5,465 bases of DNA, taken from NCBI GenBank assembly GCA_028287205.1, contig JAQBQC010000054.1, positions 1-5,465 on the forward strand, written 5' to 3'. Positions 1 through 5,465 of the stretch are shown here, one piece after another. Both the position numbers and the translations under genes were made by a program. This DNA is from Gemmatimonadota bacterium. Its GTDB lineage: Bacteria; Gemmatimonadota; Gemmatimonadetes; Gemmatimonadales; Gemmatimonadaceae. The notes under the pieces are model-generated. The model did no database searches. It was not told the DNA's origin and was given only the letters and a program-made list of their open reading frames with translations. Numbering within the stretch: the stretch's first letter is position 1; every line of letters starts with the position of its first letter.

Positions 1-602
1 TCGACTCGCTCAGACGCTCGGCGGCGCAGACGCAGCGGCAGCGTGATTCCGTGCAGGCATTGGCAGCGGTTTCGGCCAGGCAGGTCGATTCGCTTCGCAG
101 CGAGGCGGTGTCGGCGTCGCGCACGCGCGACTCGCTGCGCGCGGACGTGGAAGCGCGCACGAAGCTGAGCGCGCAAGTGTCGGATCTCAGTCGCAGTGCG
201 CTGACGCTGCGCACGCCGACGCTCTCACCGCGCGGGCTCGTGGTGACGATCGGCGACGCGTCGTTTCTCAACGGGACGAGTGCAGCAGGCCCCAAAACGC
301 TCACGAAGATCGCCAAGCGCGACCTAGGCCGGCTCACACCGGTGGTGGCCGAGTACGCGAGCTACCACGTGGTGGTCGAAGGGCATTCGGACTCGACGGC
401 CCGCACGGAGAAAGGCGATGCGCTCGCTGATGCGCGCGCGCAGGCCGTGCGCGATGTGCTCGTCGCGGGCGGGCTCGATGCGGGAAGAGTCGAGACGCGA
501 GCGGTGGGTCACGCTCAGCCGGTGGGGTCCAACGCGACGGTTGCCGGGCGGAGGGCGAACAGGCGCGTGGAGATCGTGGTGGTGGGGTCGGCGGCGCCGT
601 AG
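1..602 (+). CDS. OmpA-family protein with N-terminal coiled coil (5' partial)
   Basis: The frame is open from base 3 to the TAG at 600-602, giving 199 residues. The true start lies left of the window, and the GTG at 51 is merely internal. Residues 1 to about 65 are rich in Arg, Gln, Asp, Ser and Leu with repeated DSLR-type segments, which looks like a periplasmic coiled coil. Residues about 67-198 form an OmpA C-terminal-like domain: VVEGHSDST (residues 124-132), LADARAQAV (142-150), GHAQPVGSNATVAGRRANRRVEI near the end. In this family a conserved Asp and Arg bind the diaminopimelate carboxylate of peptidoglycan; D130 and R145 are the likely equivalents here. The product probably sits in the periplasm or outer membrane and tethers the envelope to the wall. 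The unseen N-terminus should carry a signal peptide or lipobox. The permease gene follows after 21 bp on the same strand, so co-transcription is possible. The domain call is secure; the specific role is unknown. Confidence 0.9.
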   Translation, partial: DSLRRSAAQTQRQRDSVQALAAVSARQVDSLRSEAVSASRTRDSLRADVEARTKLSAQVSDLSRSALTLRTPTLSPRGLVVTIGDASFLNGTSAAGPKTLTKIAKRDLGRLTPVVAEYASYHVVVEGHSDSTARTEKGDALADARAQAVRDVLVAGGLDAGRVETRAVGHAQPVGSNATVAGRRANRRVEIVVVGSAAP

Positions 603-623
603 GACTGCCGACTCACGCGGCGC

Positions 624-1988
624 ATGCACGATTCCCCCGTCGAATCTCCCACCACTTCGCCGGACGAACCGACGCTCGTGCGCGCGCTCGGCGTGCGCGC
701 GCTGGCCGCGAACATCGTAAACACGATCGTCGGATCCGGAATCTTCGTGCTTCCCGCGGTCGTTGCCGCGATTCTCGGCCCCGCCGCGGTGGTGGCCTAC
801 ATCGTGTGCGCCGCCCTGGTCGCGCTGTTCGGACTCTGCTTCGCGGAGGTCGGCAGCCGTGTTCATTCGAGTGGCGGCGCGTACGCGTACGTGGAGGCAG
901 CGTTCGGGCAATACGCAGGCTTCCTGGCGGGCCTTCTGCTCGGATGTGCCGAGATGGTGGCGAGTGCCGCCGTCGCCACGATCTTCGTCGGGTCGGTAAG
1001 CGCACTGCTGCCGGGCGGCGGGGTTGCGTTGCGCGTCGTCATGCTCATTCTACTCTACGCATGCCTCGCGACCGTCAACGTGCGCGGCGTGCGCACGGGC
1101 GCACGAGTGATGGAGCTACTCACCGCCGCGAAGCTGATTCCACTCGCACTGCTCGTTGTCGCAGGGATGTTCGTGCTGCATCCAGCATATCTCAGATGGA
1201 CGAGCGTTCCGCCACTGGCAGATATCGGGCGCGCGTCGCTCGTCCTGATGTTCGCATTCACCGGTGTGGAAGGACCACTCACGTCGAGCGGTGAGGTGAG
1301 GAATCCCGCGCGCACGGTGCCGCGTGCGGTGCTCCTCAGCTTGAGTGTGGTCGCGTTGCTGTATGCCGGGTTGCAGATTGTCAGCCAGGGCGTTCTCGGG
1401 CCCGCCCTCGCTGCCACCACGGATGCGCCTCTCGGCGCCGTCGCCGAGCGCGCGCTCGGCAGCCCCGGCCGTGCGCTCATCCTCGTGGCTGCGATCGTCT
1501 CCGCGCTGGGGTATGTGAGCGGCGACATGCTGGCGAGTCCGCGCCTGCTCTTCGCCTTCGGTCGCGACGGGCTCCTTCCCGCACGGCTCGGCGCGGTCCA
1601 TGCGCGTTTCCGCACGCCGCACGTCGCGATCATTGCGTACGCCGCGGCGAGTTGCGCAGTGGCGCTGAGCGGATCTTTTCGCATGCTCGCCGTACTCTCG
1701 GCAGTCGGCATTCTGCTGGTCGACTTGTCGTGCTGCGTTGCGGTGCTCGAGCTTCGCCGGCGCAACATTCGAGCGGAAGGCGAGCCGTTTCGCATCGCCG
1801 GAGGGCCGATCGTCCCCCTCCTCGCGTGCGCCGTGGTGGTGTGGCTGTTCACGAGCGCGCGGGCGGTGGAGTTTCTCGCGGTGGCAGGTGTGCTCGTCGT
1901 CTCGTCAGCGCTCTACTTCCTGCGGCCTCGACGGCTTTCTCCGGCGCGAGTCGCAGAAGCGCCCGTTACGGAGATTGGCCACTCCTGA
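624..1988 (+). CDS. APC-superfamily amino acid permease
   Basis: A complete protein of 454 residues, the usual size for 12-helix amino acid-polyamine-organocation transporters of the inner membrane. Family signatures are visible in order: GSGIF at residues 37-41 in the broken first helix, where substrate backbone groups bind; FTGVEGP at 212-218 in helix 6; GEVRNPARTVPRAV at 223-236 in the following cytoplasmic loop; and SPRLLFAFGRDGLLP at 305-319 after helix 8. Hydrophobic segments lie roughly at 25-47, 52-75, 97-125, 132-152, 162-184, 201-217, 234-258, 283-303, 333-350, 353-376, 394-411 and 414-433. The likely role is proton-coupled uptake or exchange of amino acids; the substrate cannot be read from sequence. 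The ATG at 624 starts a hydrophilic cytoplasmic leader of about 20 residues, as is normal, but no good Shine-Dalgarno precedes it. The 21-bp gap from the OmpA gene suggests a shared transcript. Nothing is truncated. Confidence 0.94.
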   Translation: MHDSPVESPTTSPDEPTLVRALGVRALAANIVNTIVGSGIFVLPAVVAAILGPAAVVAYIVCAALVALFGLCFAEVGSRVHSSGGAYAYVEAAFGQYAGFLAGLLLGCAEMVASAAVATIFVGSVSALLPGGGVALRVVMLILLYACLATVNVRGVRTGARVMELLTAAKLIPLALLVVAGMFVLHPAYLRWTSVPPLADIGRASLVLMFAFTGVEGPLTSSGEVRNPARTVPRAVLLSLSVVALLYAGLQIVSQGVLGPALAATTDAPLGAVAERALGSPGRALILVAAIVSALGYVSGDMLASPRLLFAFGRDGLLPARLGAVHARFRTPHVAIIAYAAASCAVALSGSFRMLAVLSAVGILLVDLSCCVAVLELRRRNIRAEGEPFRIAGGPIVPLLACAVVVWLFTSARAVEFLAVAGVLVVSSALYFLRPRRLSPARVAEAPVTEIGHS

Positions 1989-1994
1989 TGTGGA

Positions 1995-2090
1995 GTGAGC
2001 CCTGATCGCCTTGTCTCCTTCGCCGTAGCCTACTTTGTTGAGGAAGCAGGGGCTGACGACGCGGAGCAGAATTTCTTCAATGGCATATGA
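1995..2090 (+). CDS. Possible 31-residue acidic small protein, or gene remnant
   Basis: Between the permease stop and the PLD start, in the permease frame, a GTG at 1995 opens 31 codons ending at TGA 2088-2090. The peptide has a protein-like composition: a short hydrophobic stretch (LVSFAVAYFV) followed by an acidic tail (EEAGADDAEQ) and NFFNGI. G/C at third codon positions is only moderate, about 60 percent by count, lower than expected for a well-used gene here. GGAG abuts the GTG directly with no spacing, so it cannot act as a ribosome-binding site for it. It could be a translated small protein, the eroded C-terminus of a lost gene, or chance. I recognise no family. Confidence 0.18.
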   Translation: MSPDRLVSFAVAYFVEEAGADDAEQNFFNGI

Positions 2091-2111
2091 GGCCAGACTC
2101 GTGATCGGCCA

Positions 2112-3395
2112 ATGATCATTCAACTGGCTCGGTGGGGAATCACCGCACTGATCCTCGTAGCTGCCGTGATCGGATTTCTGTTCGTGACACGCGGCACTGT
2201 AATGCGCCGAGTGCGGGGGGTGGGAGACGACGGAACGCCCGTGACGCCGACCGAACCGGCATTTCTGACGACGGTAGCGCTGCTCACCGCCTGCGAGTTG
2301 TCTCCAGGGAACCACGTCGACATCGCGCTCAACGGCGAGGGCACCTTCGATCGCCTCTGGGCTGACCTGGAATCGGCGACGCAATCGATCACAGTGCAGA
2401 TGTACTACATGGGACCTGGACGAGTTGCTGAACGCTTCGCCCAGATTCTCGCGGAGCGAGCGCGAGCGAGCGTACTCGTGCTCGTTCTATATGACGCTTT
2501 CGGTGCGTCCGACCTTCCCCGCTCGTACTGGGATTCACTTCGTGCGTCGGGCGTGAACGCAGTCGGGTTTCGTCCGCTTCGCTTTCGGAATCTCTGGGTC
2601 GTGCAAAACCGGGCGCACGTTCGTGGTATCGTCATCGATTCGAAGGTCGGATGGACGGGCGGGTTCGGCATAGACGACAAGTGGCTGGGTGACGGGCGCA
2701 CCATGGGTCAGTGGCGCGACACCAATGTGCGCTTCGAAGGCCCAGCGGTGCGACAGCTGCAAGCGGCGTTCGTCTCGGCCTGGGCCGAAGCGACCGGCGC
2801 GCTCGTGAGCGGTCGTGTCGCCGCACATGGAGATCCCCCAGGGGTGCACGCTGCAGGACTACTGGCGACGGAGCCGACGCTCGGGAGCACCGCGGCCGAA
2901 CGATTCCTTGCAATGTCGATCGCAGGGGCGCGACGCACGTTGTACATCACGAACGCGTACTTTGCGCCGGATCGAAATTTCACGGCGCTCGTGGCCGATG
3001 CGGCGCAACGTGGCGTAGACACACGCGTCCTCGTGGGCGGCCCGAGCACCGACGTGGCCATCGCGCGGCTGGCGGCGAGGCACAGGTACGATGCCCTGCT
3101 GTCCGCGGGTGTGCGTATCTACGAGTACGCGCGTTCGACGCTGCACGCCAAGACGTTCGTCGTCGACGGATGTTGGTCGAGCATCGGAACGATGAACTTC
3201 GACAATCGCTCGCTCTCGCTCAACGATGAGTCGACGCTCATGGTGCTGGATTCGGAGTTCGGGGAGCGCATGAACGAGATATTTCTGGAGGATCTTCGAT
3301 GCGCGACCGAGATCGATCTCCAGACTTTTCGGCGCCGCTCCGGGCTCGTGCATGTCGCTGAATGGGTCGCGAACCTGATCACTCCGGTGCTCTGA
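2112..3395 (+). CDS. Membrane-anchored phospholipase D-like / cardiolipin synthase-type protein
   Basis: A complete 427-residue protein of the PLD superfamily, close to bacterial cardiolipin synthases, which join two phosphatidylglycerols or transfer a phosphatidyl group at the inner membrane. Residues 8-27 form one N-terminal membrane segment. The first PLD domain holds an ALNGEGTFDRLW segment (72-83), a variant HKD motif H169-V-R171-GIVI-D176 followed by GWTGGFGIDDKWLGDG (180-195), and WRDTNVRFEGPAV (201-213). The second holds NAYFAPD (281-287) and a canonical motif H345-A-K347-TFVV-D352 followed by SSIGTMNFDNRS (356-367). The two HKD motifs together normally form one active site with a covalent phospho-His intermediate. 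Arg replaces Lys in the first motif; from memory this HVR form recurs in close relatives, so activity is not excluded. The ATG at 2112 is the first start after an in-frame stop at 2088-2090 and keeps the membrane segment, but no good Shine-Dalgarno precedes it. Substrate specificity (cardiolipin synthesis versus other phosphodiesters) is inferred. Confidence 0.93.
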   Translation: MIIQLARWGITALILVAAVIGFLFVTRGTVMRRVRGVGDDGTPVTPTEPAFLTTVALLTACELSPGNHVDIALNGEGTFDRLWADLESATQSITVQMYYMGPGRVAERFAQILAERARASVLVLVLYDAFGASDLPRSYWDSLRASGVNAVGFRPLRFRNLWVVQNRAHVRGIVIDSKVGWTGGFGIDDKWLGDGRTMGQWRDTNVRFEGPAVRQLQAAFVSAWAEATGALVSGRVAAHGDPPGVHAAGLLATEPTLGSTAAERFLAMSIAGARRTLYITNAYFAPDRNFTALVADAAQRGVDTRVLVGGPSTDVAIARLAARHRYDALLSAGVRIYEYARSTLHAKTFVVDGCWSSIGTMNFDNRSLSLNDESTLMVLDSEFGERMNEIFLEDLRCATEIDLQTFRRRSGLVHVAEWVANLITPVL

Positions 3396-3410
3396 GCGCT
3401 GCGCAAGCAC
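3387..3410. terminator. Weak hairpin between convergent genes
   Basis: GTGCT (3387-3391) pairs with AGCAC (3406-3410), with a further short imperfect stem inside. The hairpin overlaps the PLD stop codon and fills the 17-bp gap before the stop of the opposing gene. No T-run follows it on either strand, so it lacks the hallmark of an intrinsic terminator. It is listed only because it is the sole candidate between two converging transcripts. Confidence 0.18.
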
Positions 3411-3412
3411 AG

Positions 3413-3991
3413 TCATCGCGGAGCGGCCGGAGGCGCCTTCGCCGTATCCGCAGCAATTCCAAGCACCGGTCCCACAATTCGTACGACCGCCGGCACGTGA
3501 GCGACTCGTACTCCGAGCGCGAACGCTGCCAGCAGTGATCCGAAATAGATGGCGACGAGTGTGGCAGATGGACGGTGAACGAGCTTCGCGAGCGTAATCT
3601 CCTCGGGCTCCGTGAGCGGTACCTTCCTGGGCGTGTTCTTCGCCGCCTCACGCGCCGCTGATGTCACCCTGCGCTCGTGCGCGATCACCGACGCGCCATA
3701 GTCCTCAGGATGAATCTGGACATCGTGGATGAGCTCCTCGAGGAATGCGAGATGCATCGCCACCACATCGATCCACGTCTCATTCTGCACGTGTCGCGGC
3801 TTACGCACCAACCTCGCGAATTCGGTGGACGCCTTCAGCGATACCGACGCCGCAAGGCGCTGCTCCGAACGGTCCCGCCAACGCGGAAATGCGCTCTCGA
3901 TCTTGAGCTTCCAGCCCACCTGCTGGTACGACCCGCTGAGGGCAATCAATTCTTGTCGACACTCAACGGCAGTTTCGATTGGCCTCGTCAT
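3413..3991 (-). CDS. Unrecognised single-pass membrane protein
   Basis: A 192-residue protein read leftwards from ATG (3991-3989) to TGA (3415-3413). An in-frame stop at 3997-3995 lies one codon upstream of the ATG, so this ATG is the first possible start. No clear Shine-Dalgarno is seen. Third codon positions are mostly G or C and the composition is natural, with Trp, His, Asp and Glu well spread, which supports real coding. Residues 1 to about 135 look soluble and largely helical and charged. They include a His/Glu-rich stretch with VVAMHLAFLEELIHDVQIH (76-94) and an Arg/Lys/Glu segment (105-123). One hydrophobic segment at about 142-161 (LVAIYFGSLLAAFALG) is followed by a short tail ending in AKAPPAAPR. 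The likely topology is a large domain on one side anchored near its C-terminus. I recognise no family. It converges on the PLD gene with 17 bp between stops, so the two are probably regulated separately. Confidence 0.75.
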   Translation of the reverse strand: MTRPIETAVECRQELIALSGSYQQVGWKLKIESAFPRWRDRSEQRLAASVSLKASTEFARLVRKPRHVQNETWIDVVAMHLAFLEELIHDVQIHPEDYGASVIAHERRVTSAAREAAKNTPRKVPLTEPEEITLAKLVHRPSATLVAIYFGSLLAAFALGVRVAHVPAVVRIVGPVLGIAADTAKAPPAAPR

Positions 3992-4228
3992 ACGTCACGC
4001 TCGCACTTCAGGAAGCTCGCAGGCCATTGACCCATCCATGAACGCTGGCCCCGCTCGCGATAGTCTCCTTTCTCACTACGCGTAAGTTCGAATGTTGGCA
4101 AGCGGCGAGCCGCGTCCGCTGAGCACGGGCGGGGAACGGGACGTCGGGGCCGCCATGCGGTCCTCGCGACTGTGACTCGGCTTTCGCCAGGCTCGAGACG
4201 ATGAGCATTTTCGCTTTTGTCCGCGCGA

Positions 4229-4244
4229 GGTGACTCGCGTCACC
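4229..4244. repeat. Perfect inverted repeat GGTGAC-TCGC-GTCACC
   Basis: A 6-bp perfect stem encloses a 4-base TCGC loop. The same GAGGTGAC core recurs at 4349-4356, where it forms the left arm of another inverted repeat, 120 bp away. Two copies of a symmetrical core in one promoter region could be protein-binding sites. It is equally able to form a small RNA hairpin. No T-run follows, so it does not look like a terminator. Confidence 0.3.
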
Positions 4245-4267
4245 GCATCGCACTCCCGGCGCGATGT

Positions 4268-4298
4268 AACCTCGTTGACAGCAGGAGCGAACCTCGTT
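4268..4298 (+). promoter_or_regulatory. Direct repeat pair AACCTCGTT around a TTGACA box
   Basis: AACCTCGTT occurs at 4268-4276 and again at 4290-4298, start-to-start 22 bp, about two helical turns. Each copy is itself symmetrical (AAC-CTC-GTT), and the second extends to GCGAAC-CTC-GTTCGC. A perfect -35-like TTGACA at 4275-4280 overlaps the end of the first copy, and the second copy covers most of the expected spacer and the -10 edge. No good -10 is visible (TCGCGT at 17-bp spacing). A repressor-overlapped promoter for the cytochrome gene about 190 bp downstream is an inference. Confidence 0.3.
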
Positions 4299-4346
4299 CG
4301 CGTCTCTCCGGTTAGACGCGTCGATCTCTCACGCCCTCTGCTCCCT

Positions 4347-4376
4347 TCGAGGTGACGCCCCGTCGCTCACCTCCGA
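4347..4376. repeat. Inverted repeat GAGGTGA / TCACCTC
   Basis: Arms at 4349-4355 and 4367-4373 pair over 7 bp around an 11-base loop, and the flanking TC (4347-4348) and GA (4375-4376) extend the symmetry after one extra C. There is no following T-run. It could be an operator for the downstream cytochrome gene or part of its RNA leader. Confidence 0.33.
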
Positions 4377-4447
4377 GGAGTCATGCGCTCGCCGCACGCC
4401 TCCGAACGACCAGGCGTGACCCGCGCGAGTCCATGATCTCGATTATC

Positions 4448-4475
4448 TGACGCGGGCGGTAGAGACGCCGCGTCA
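4448..4475 (+). promoter_or_regulatory. Strong leader hairpin upstream of cytochrome gene
   Basis: TGACGCGG (4448-4455) and CCGCGTCA (4468-4475) form a perfect 8-bp GC-rich stem with a 12-base loop, ending 6 bases before the Shine-Dalgarno. Outside it, GATCTC (4435-4440) can pair with GAGATC (4484-4489), which includes the last three bases of the AGGAG ribosome-binding site. A fold of this kind could gate translation. It could instead be a DNA operator. Both readings are inference; the complementarity is seen directly. Confidence 0.4.
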
Positions 4476-4481
4476 ATACCG

Positions 4482-4486
4482 AGGAG
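4482..4486 (+). promoter_or_regulatory. Shine-Dalgarno of the di-heme oxidoreductase gene
   Basis: AGGAG lies 5 bases before the ATG at 4492. It is the best ribosome-binding site in the window and fixes the start of the cytochrome gene despite that gene's unusual N-terminus. It overlaps the palindrome GAGATCTC (4484-4491). Confidence 0.8.
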
Positions 4487-4491
4487 ATCTC

Positions 4492-5465
4492 ATGCGCACG
4501 CATCTCGATCGCCCGAATGGAGAGGTCACGCTCACATGCGCGCGGCACTCGATCGGAATCCCGCATCCTCGCAGGCGCAGGGTCCGACGAATCCCATCGC
4601 TCGTTCATCCGCTCTACACTCTTGCGCTCGCCGCCTGTGTGGATTCCACGTCGGTGCCGACGTCAGCCACCCCATTGGCGTCGCGCCACTCCGATAGCAG
4701 CGCAAGCGCGGACCGTCGCAGTCATACGCCGCTTTCGGGTGGAGCGACCACCATCTTCGATGCGACCGCGAATGCGTTCGGGCAGCCCGCGCCGAATCTG
4801 AGTGCCGCGGAGCTGACTCGGCACGTGCAGGGCGACGCAATTTTTGAGGCGGAGTTTTCTGCTGACCGCGCCTCGCCCTTTCGCGGACTCGGCCCGATAT
4901 TCGAGAACGTGTCGTGTGAGTCGTGCCACTTCGGAGACGGGCGCGGTCAGCCGCCGTTGCCGGGACAGCCGTTCTCGACGCTCTTGTTCCGCGTCAGCGT
5001 CCCGGGCCGGGGGCCGCACGGCGGGCCCAATCCCGCTCCGGGCTACGGAACGCAGATCGAGCTCCAAGCCTCGCCGGGGTACACGCCGATGATATACGCG
5101 GCGCTGCAGTACTCGGACTCCAACGGCACCTTCGCCGACCGTTCGGCGTTTCAGCTCCGCATTCCACACTACTCACTCAGCGGCGGATACGCGGCACTCC
5201 CATCCGACGTGCTCGTGTCACCTCGCGTCGCACCAGTCAACTTCGGCGTTGGACTGCTCGAAGCCGTGCCGGAAGAGCAGATCCGCTCACAGGCATATCG
5301 CGGCCATGCGCAGAGCGACGGCGTCAAGGGACACGTCAACATCGTCTGGAACGCAATCCAGCGACGCTACGCAGTTGGCCGGTTCGGCTGGAAGGCGAAC
5401 GTGCCGAATCTCCTTCAGCAGGTTGCAGGAGCCTTCAATGGCGACATGGGAGTGACGTCGTCGTT
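4492..5465 (+). CDS. Di-heme oxidoreductase (DHOR/DUF1111-type) lipoprotein, 3' partial
   Basis: 324 residues are visible and the frame runs off the right edge without a stop. Family features in order: LSGGATTIFDATANAF (81-96), PAPNLSAAELTRH (99-111), GLGPIFENVSCESCHFGDGRG (132-152) with one c-type heme site C142-x-x-C145-H146, NPAPGYGTQIE (180-190), RVAPVNFGVGLLEAVPE (245-261), and GRFGWKANVPNL then GAFNGDMG (296-320). Members of this family carry a second CxxCH in the C-terminal part, expected just beyond the window, and are related to MauG/cytochrome c peroxidase-type enzymes; their substrates are mostly unproven, and some have been noted beside imelysin-type iron-uptake genes. A lipobox LAAC with Cys49 follows a hydrophobic stretch, implying a periplasm-facing lipoprotein. 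The region before it (residues 1-40, including RRRRVRR) is unusually long for a signal-peptide n-region. The start rests on AGGAG 5 bases upstream. The family call is firm; the electron partner is unknown. Confidence 0.92.
   Translation, partial: MRTHLDRPNGEVTLTCARHSIGIPHPRRRRVRRIPSLVHPLYTLALAACVDSTSVPTSATPLASRHSDSSASADRRSHTPLSGGATTIFDATANAFGQPAPNLSAAELTRHVQGDAIFEAEFSADRASPFRGLGPIFENVSCESCHFGDGRGQPPLPGQPFSTLLFRVSVPGRGPHGGPNPAPGYGTQIELQASPGYTPMIYAALQYSDSNGTFADRSAFQLRIPHYSLSGGYAALPSDVLVSPRVAPVNFGVGLLEAVPEEQIRSQAYRGHAQSDGVKGHVNIVWNAIQRRYAVGRFGWKANVPNLLQQVAGAFNGDMGVTSS

Larger units (their letters stand above)
3992..4491. other. Structured intergenic region between divergent genes
   Basis: About 500 bases separate the starts of the leftward unknown gene and the rightward cytochrome gene, so both promoters should lie here. 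I see no convincing gene: frames on both strands give short peptides of atypical composition. The stretch contains many short inverted repeats. These include GCGGC/GCCGC at 4102-4113, an 8-bp stem with two G-U pairs and a CAT loop at 4146-4164, GGTGAC/GTCACC at 4229-4244, GCGAAC/GTTCGC at 4287-4301, GACGCGTC at 4315-4322, GAGGTGA/TCACCTC at 4349-4373 and TGACGCGG/CCGCGTCA at 4448-4475. GC-rich DNA makes some such repeats by chance. No tRNA, known riboswitch or IS end was recognised. Confidence 0.6.

Noticed and set aside
324..911. Long minus-strand frame opposite the OmpA and permease genes
   Set aside because: It is Arg/His-rich with low hydrophobic content, as expected of a shadow frame; the plus-strand genes there have clear family motifs.
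1055..1852. 265-codon minus-strand frame opposite the permease
   Set aside because: It is a shadow of the permease coding sequence, rich in Ser, Thr, Ala and Arg, with no recognisable domain.
1980..1997. Inverted repeat CACTCC / GGAGTG over the permease stop codon
   Set aside because: It is a 6-bp stem with a 6-base loop and no T-run after it, so it is not supported as a terminator.
2452..2474. GAGCGA-like short repeat inside the PLD gene
   Set aside because: It is explained by codons for an Ala/Glu/Arg helix (AERARAS) and is not an independent repeat.
4080..4096. GTTCGAAT resembling a tRNA T-loop
   Set aside because: The flanking bases do not pair into a T-stem, and no acceptor or anticodon arm is present on either strand.
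4008..4253. Minus-strand 81-codon frame upstream of the unknown membrane protein
   Set aside because: The composition is unlike a folded protein, there is no family resemblance or ribosome-binding site, and it lies across the dyad-rich intergenic DNA.
4517..4801. Plus-strand frame overlapping the start of the cytochrome gene
   Set aside because: It is extremely Arg/Ser/Pro-rich, and the overlapping frame carries the lipobox and heme-protein motifs.

Overview
This is a high-GC bacterial window (low-to-mid 60s percent by eye, strongly G/C-ending codons) of ordinary chromosomal character. There are four clearly recognisable protein families, one unrecognised membrane protein, and no sign of transposons, CRISPR, tRNA or rRNA. 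A coiled-coil/OmpA-domain protein and a lipoprotein-type cytochrome oxidoreductase indicate a diderm. The overall flavour (Ala/Arg/Val-rich proteins, few recognisable Shine-Dalgarno sites) fits a soil phylum such as Gemmatimonadota. That placement is an impression, not a demonstration.

Layout, left to right. (1) Bases 1-602, + strand: the C-terminal part of an envelope protein, a charged coiled coil followed by a peptidoglycan-binding OmpA-like domain. (2) Bases 624-1988, +: a complete APC-superfamily amino-acid permease, 21 bp after the OmpA gene and possibly co-transcribed. (3) Bases 1989-2111: a short spacer holding a possible 31-codon reading frame. (4) Bases 2112-3395, +: a complete membrane-anchored phospholipase D/cardiolipin-synthase-type protein with one canonical and one variant HKD motif. 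(5) Bases 3413-3991, - strand: an unrecognised 192-residue protein with one membrane segment, convergent with the PLD gene. (6) Bases 3992-4491: a 500-bp intergenic region rich in inverted and direct repeats, with a TTGACA box, a strong hairpin and an excellent Shine-Dalgarno just before the last gene. (7) Bases 4492-5465, +: the N-terminal 324 residues of a di-heme oxidoreductase (DHOR/DUF1111-type) lipoprotein, running off the window.

The genes do not form an obvious single pathway. Envelope functions dominate: wall anchoring, amino-acid uptake, phospholipid synthesis or remodelling, and periplasmic redox chemistry. No clearly new system is visible. The parts most worth a second look are the structured leader of the cytochrome gene, which could fold over its own ribosome-binding site, the paired 9-bp repeats around the TTGACA box, the unrecognised membrane protein, and the small acidic reading frame between the permease and PLD genes.
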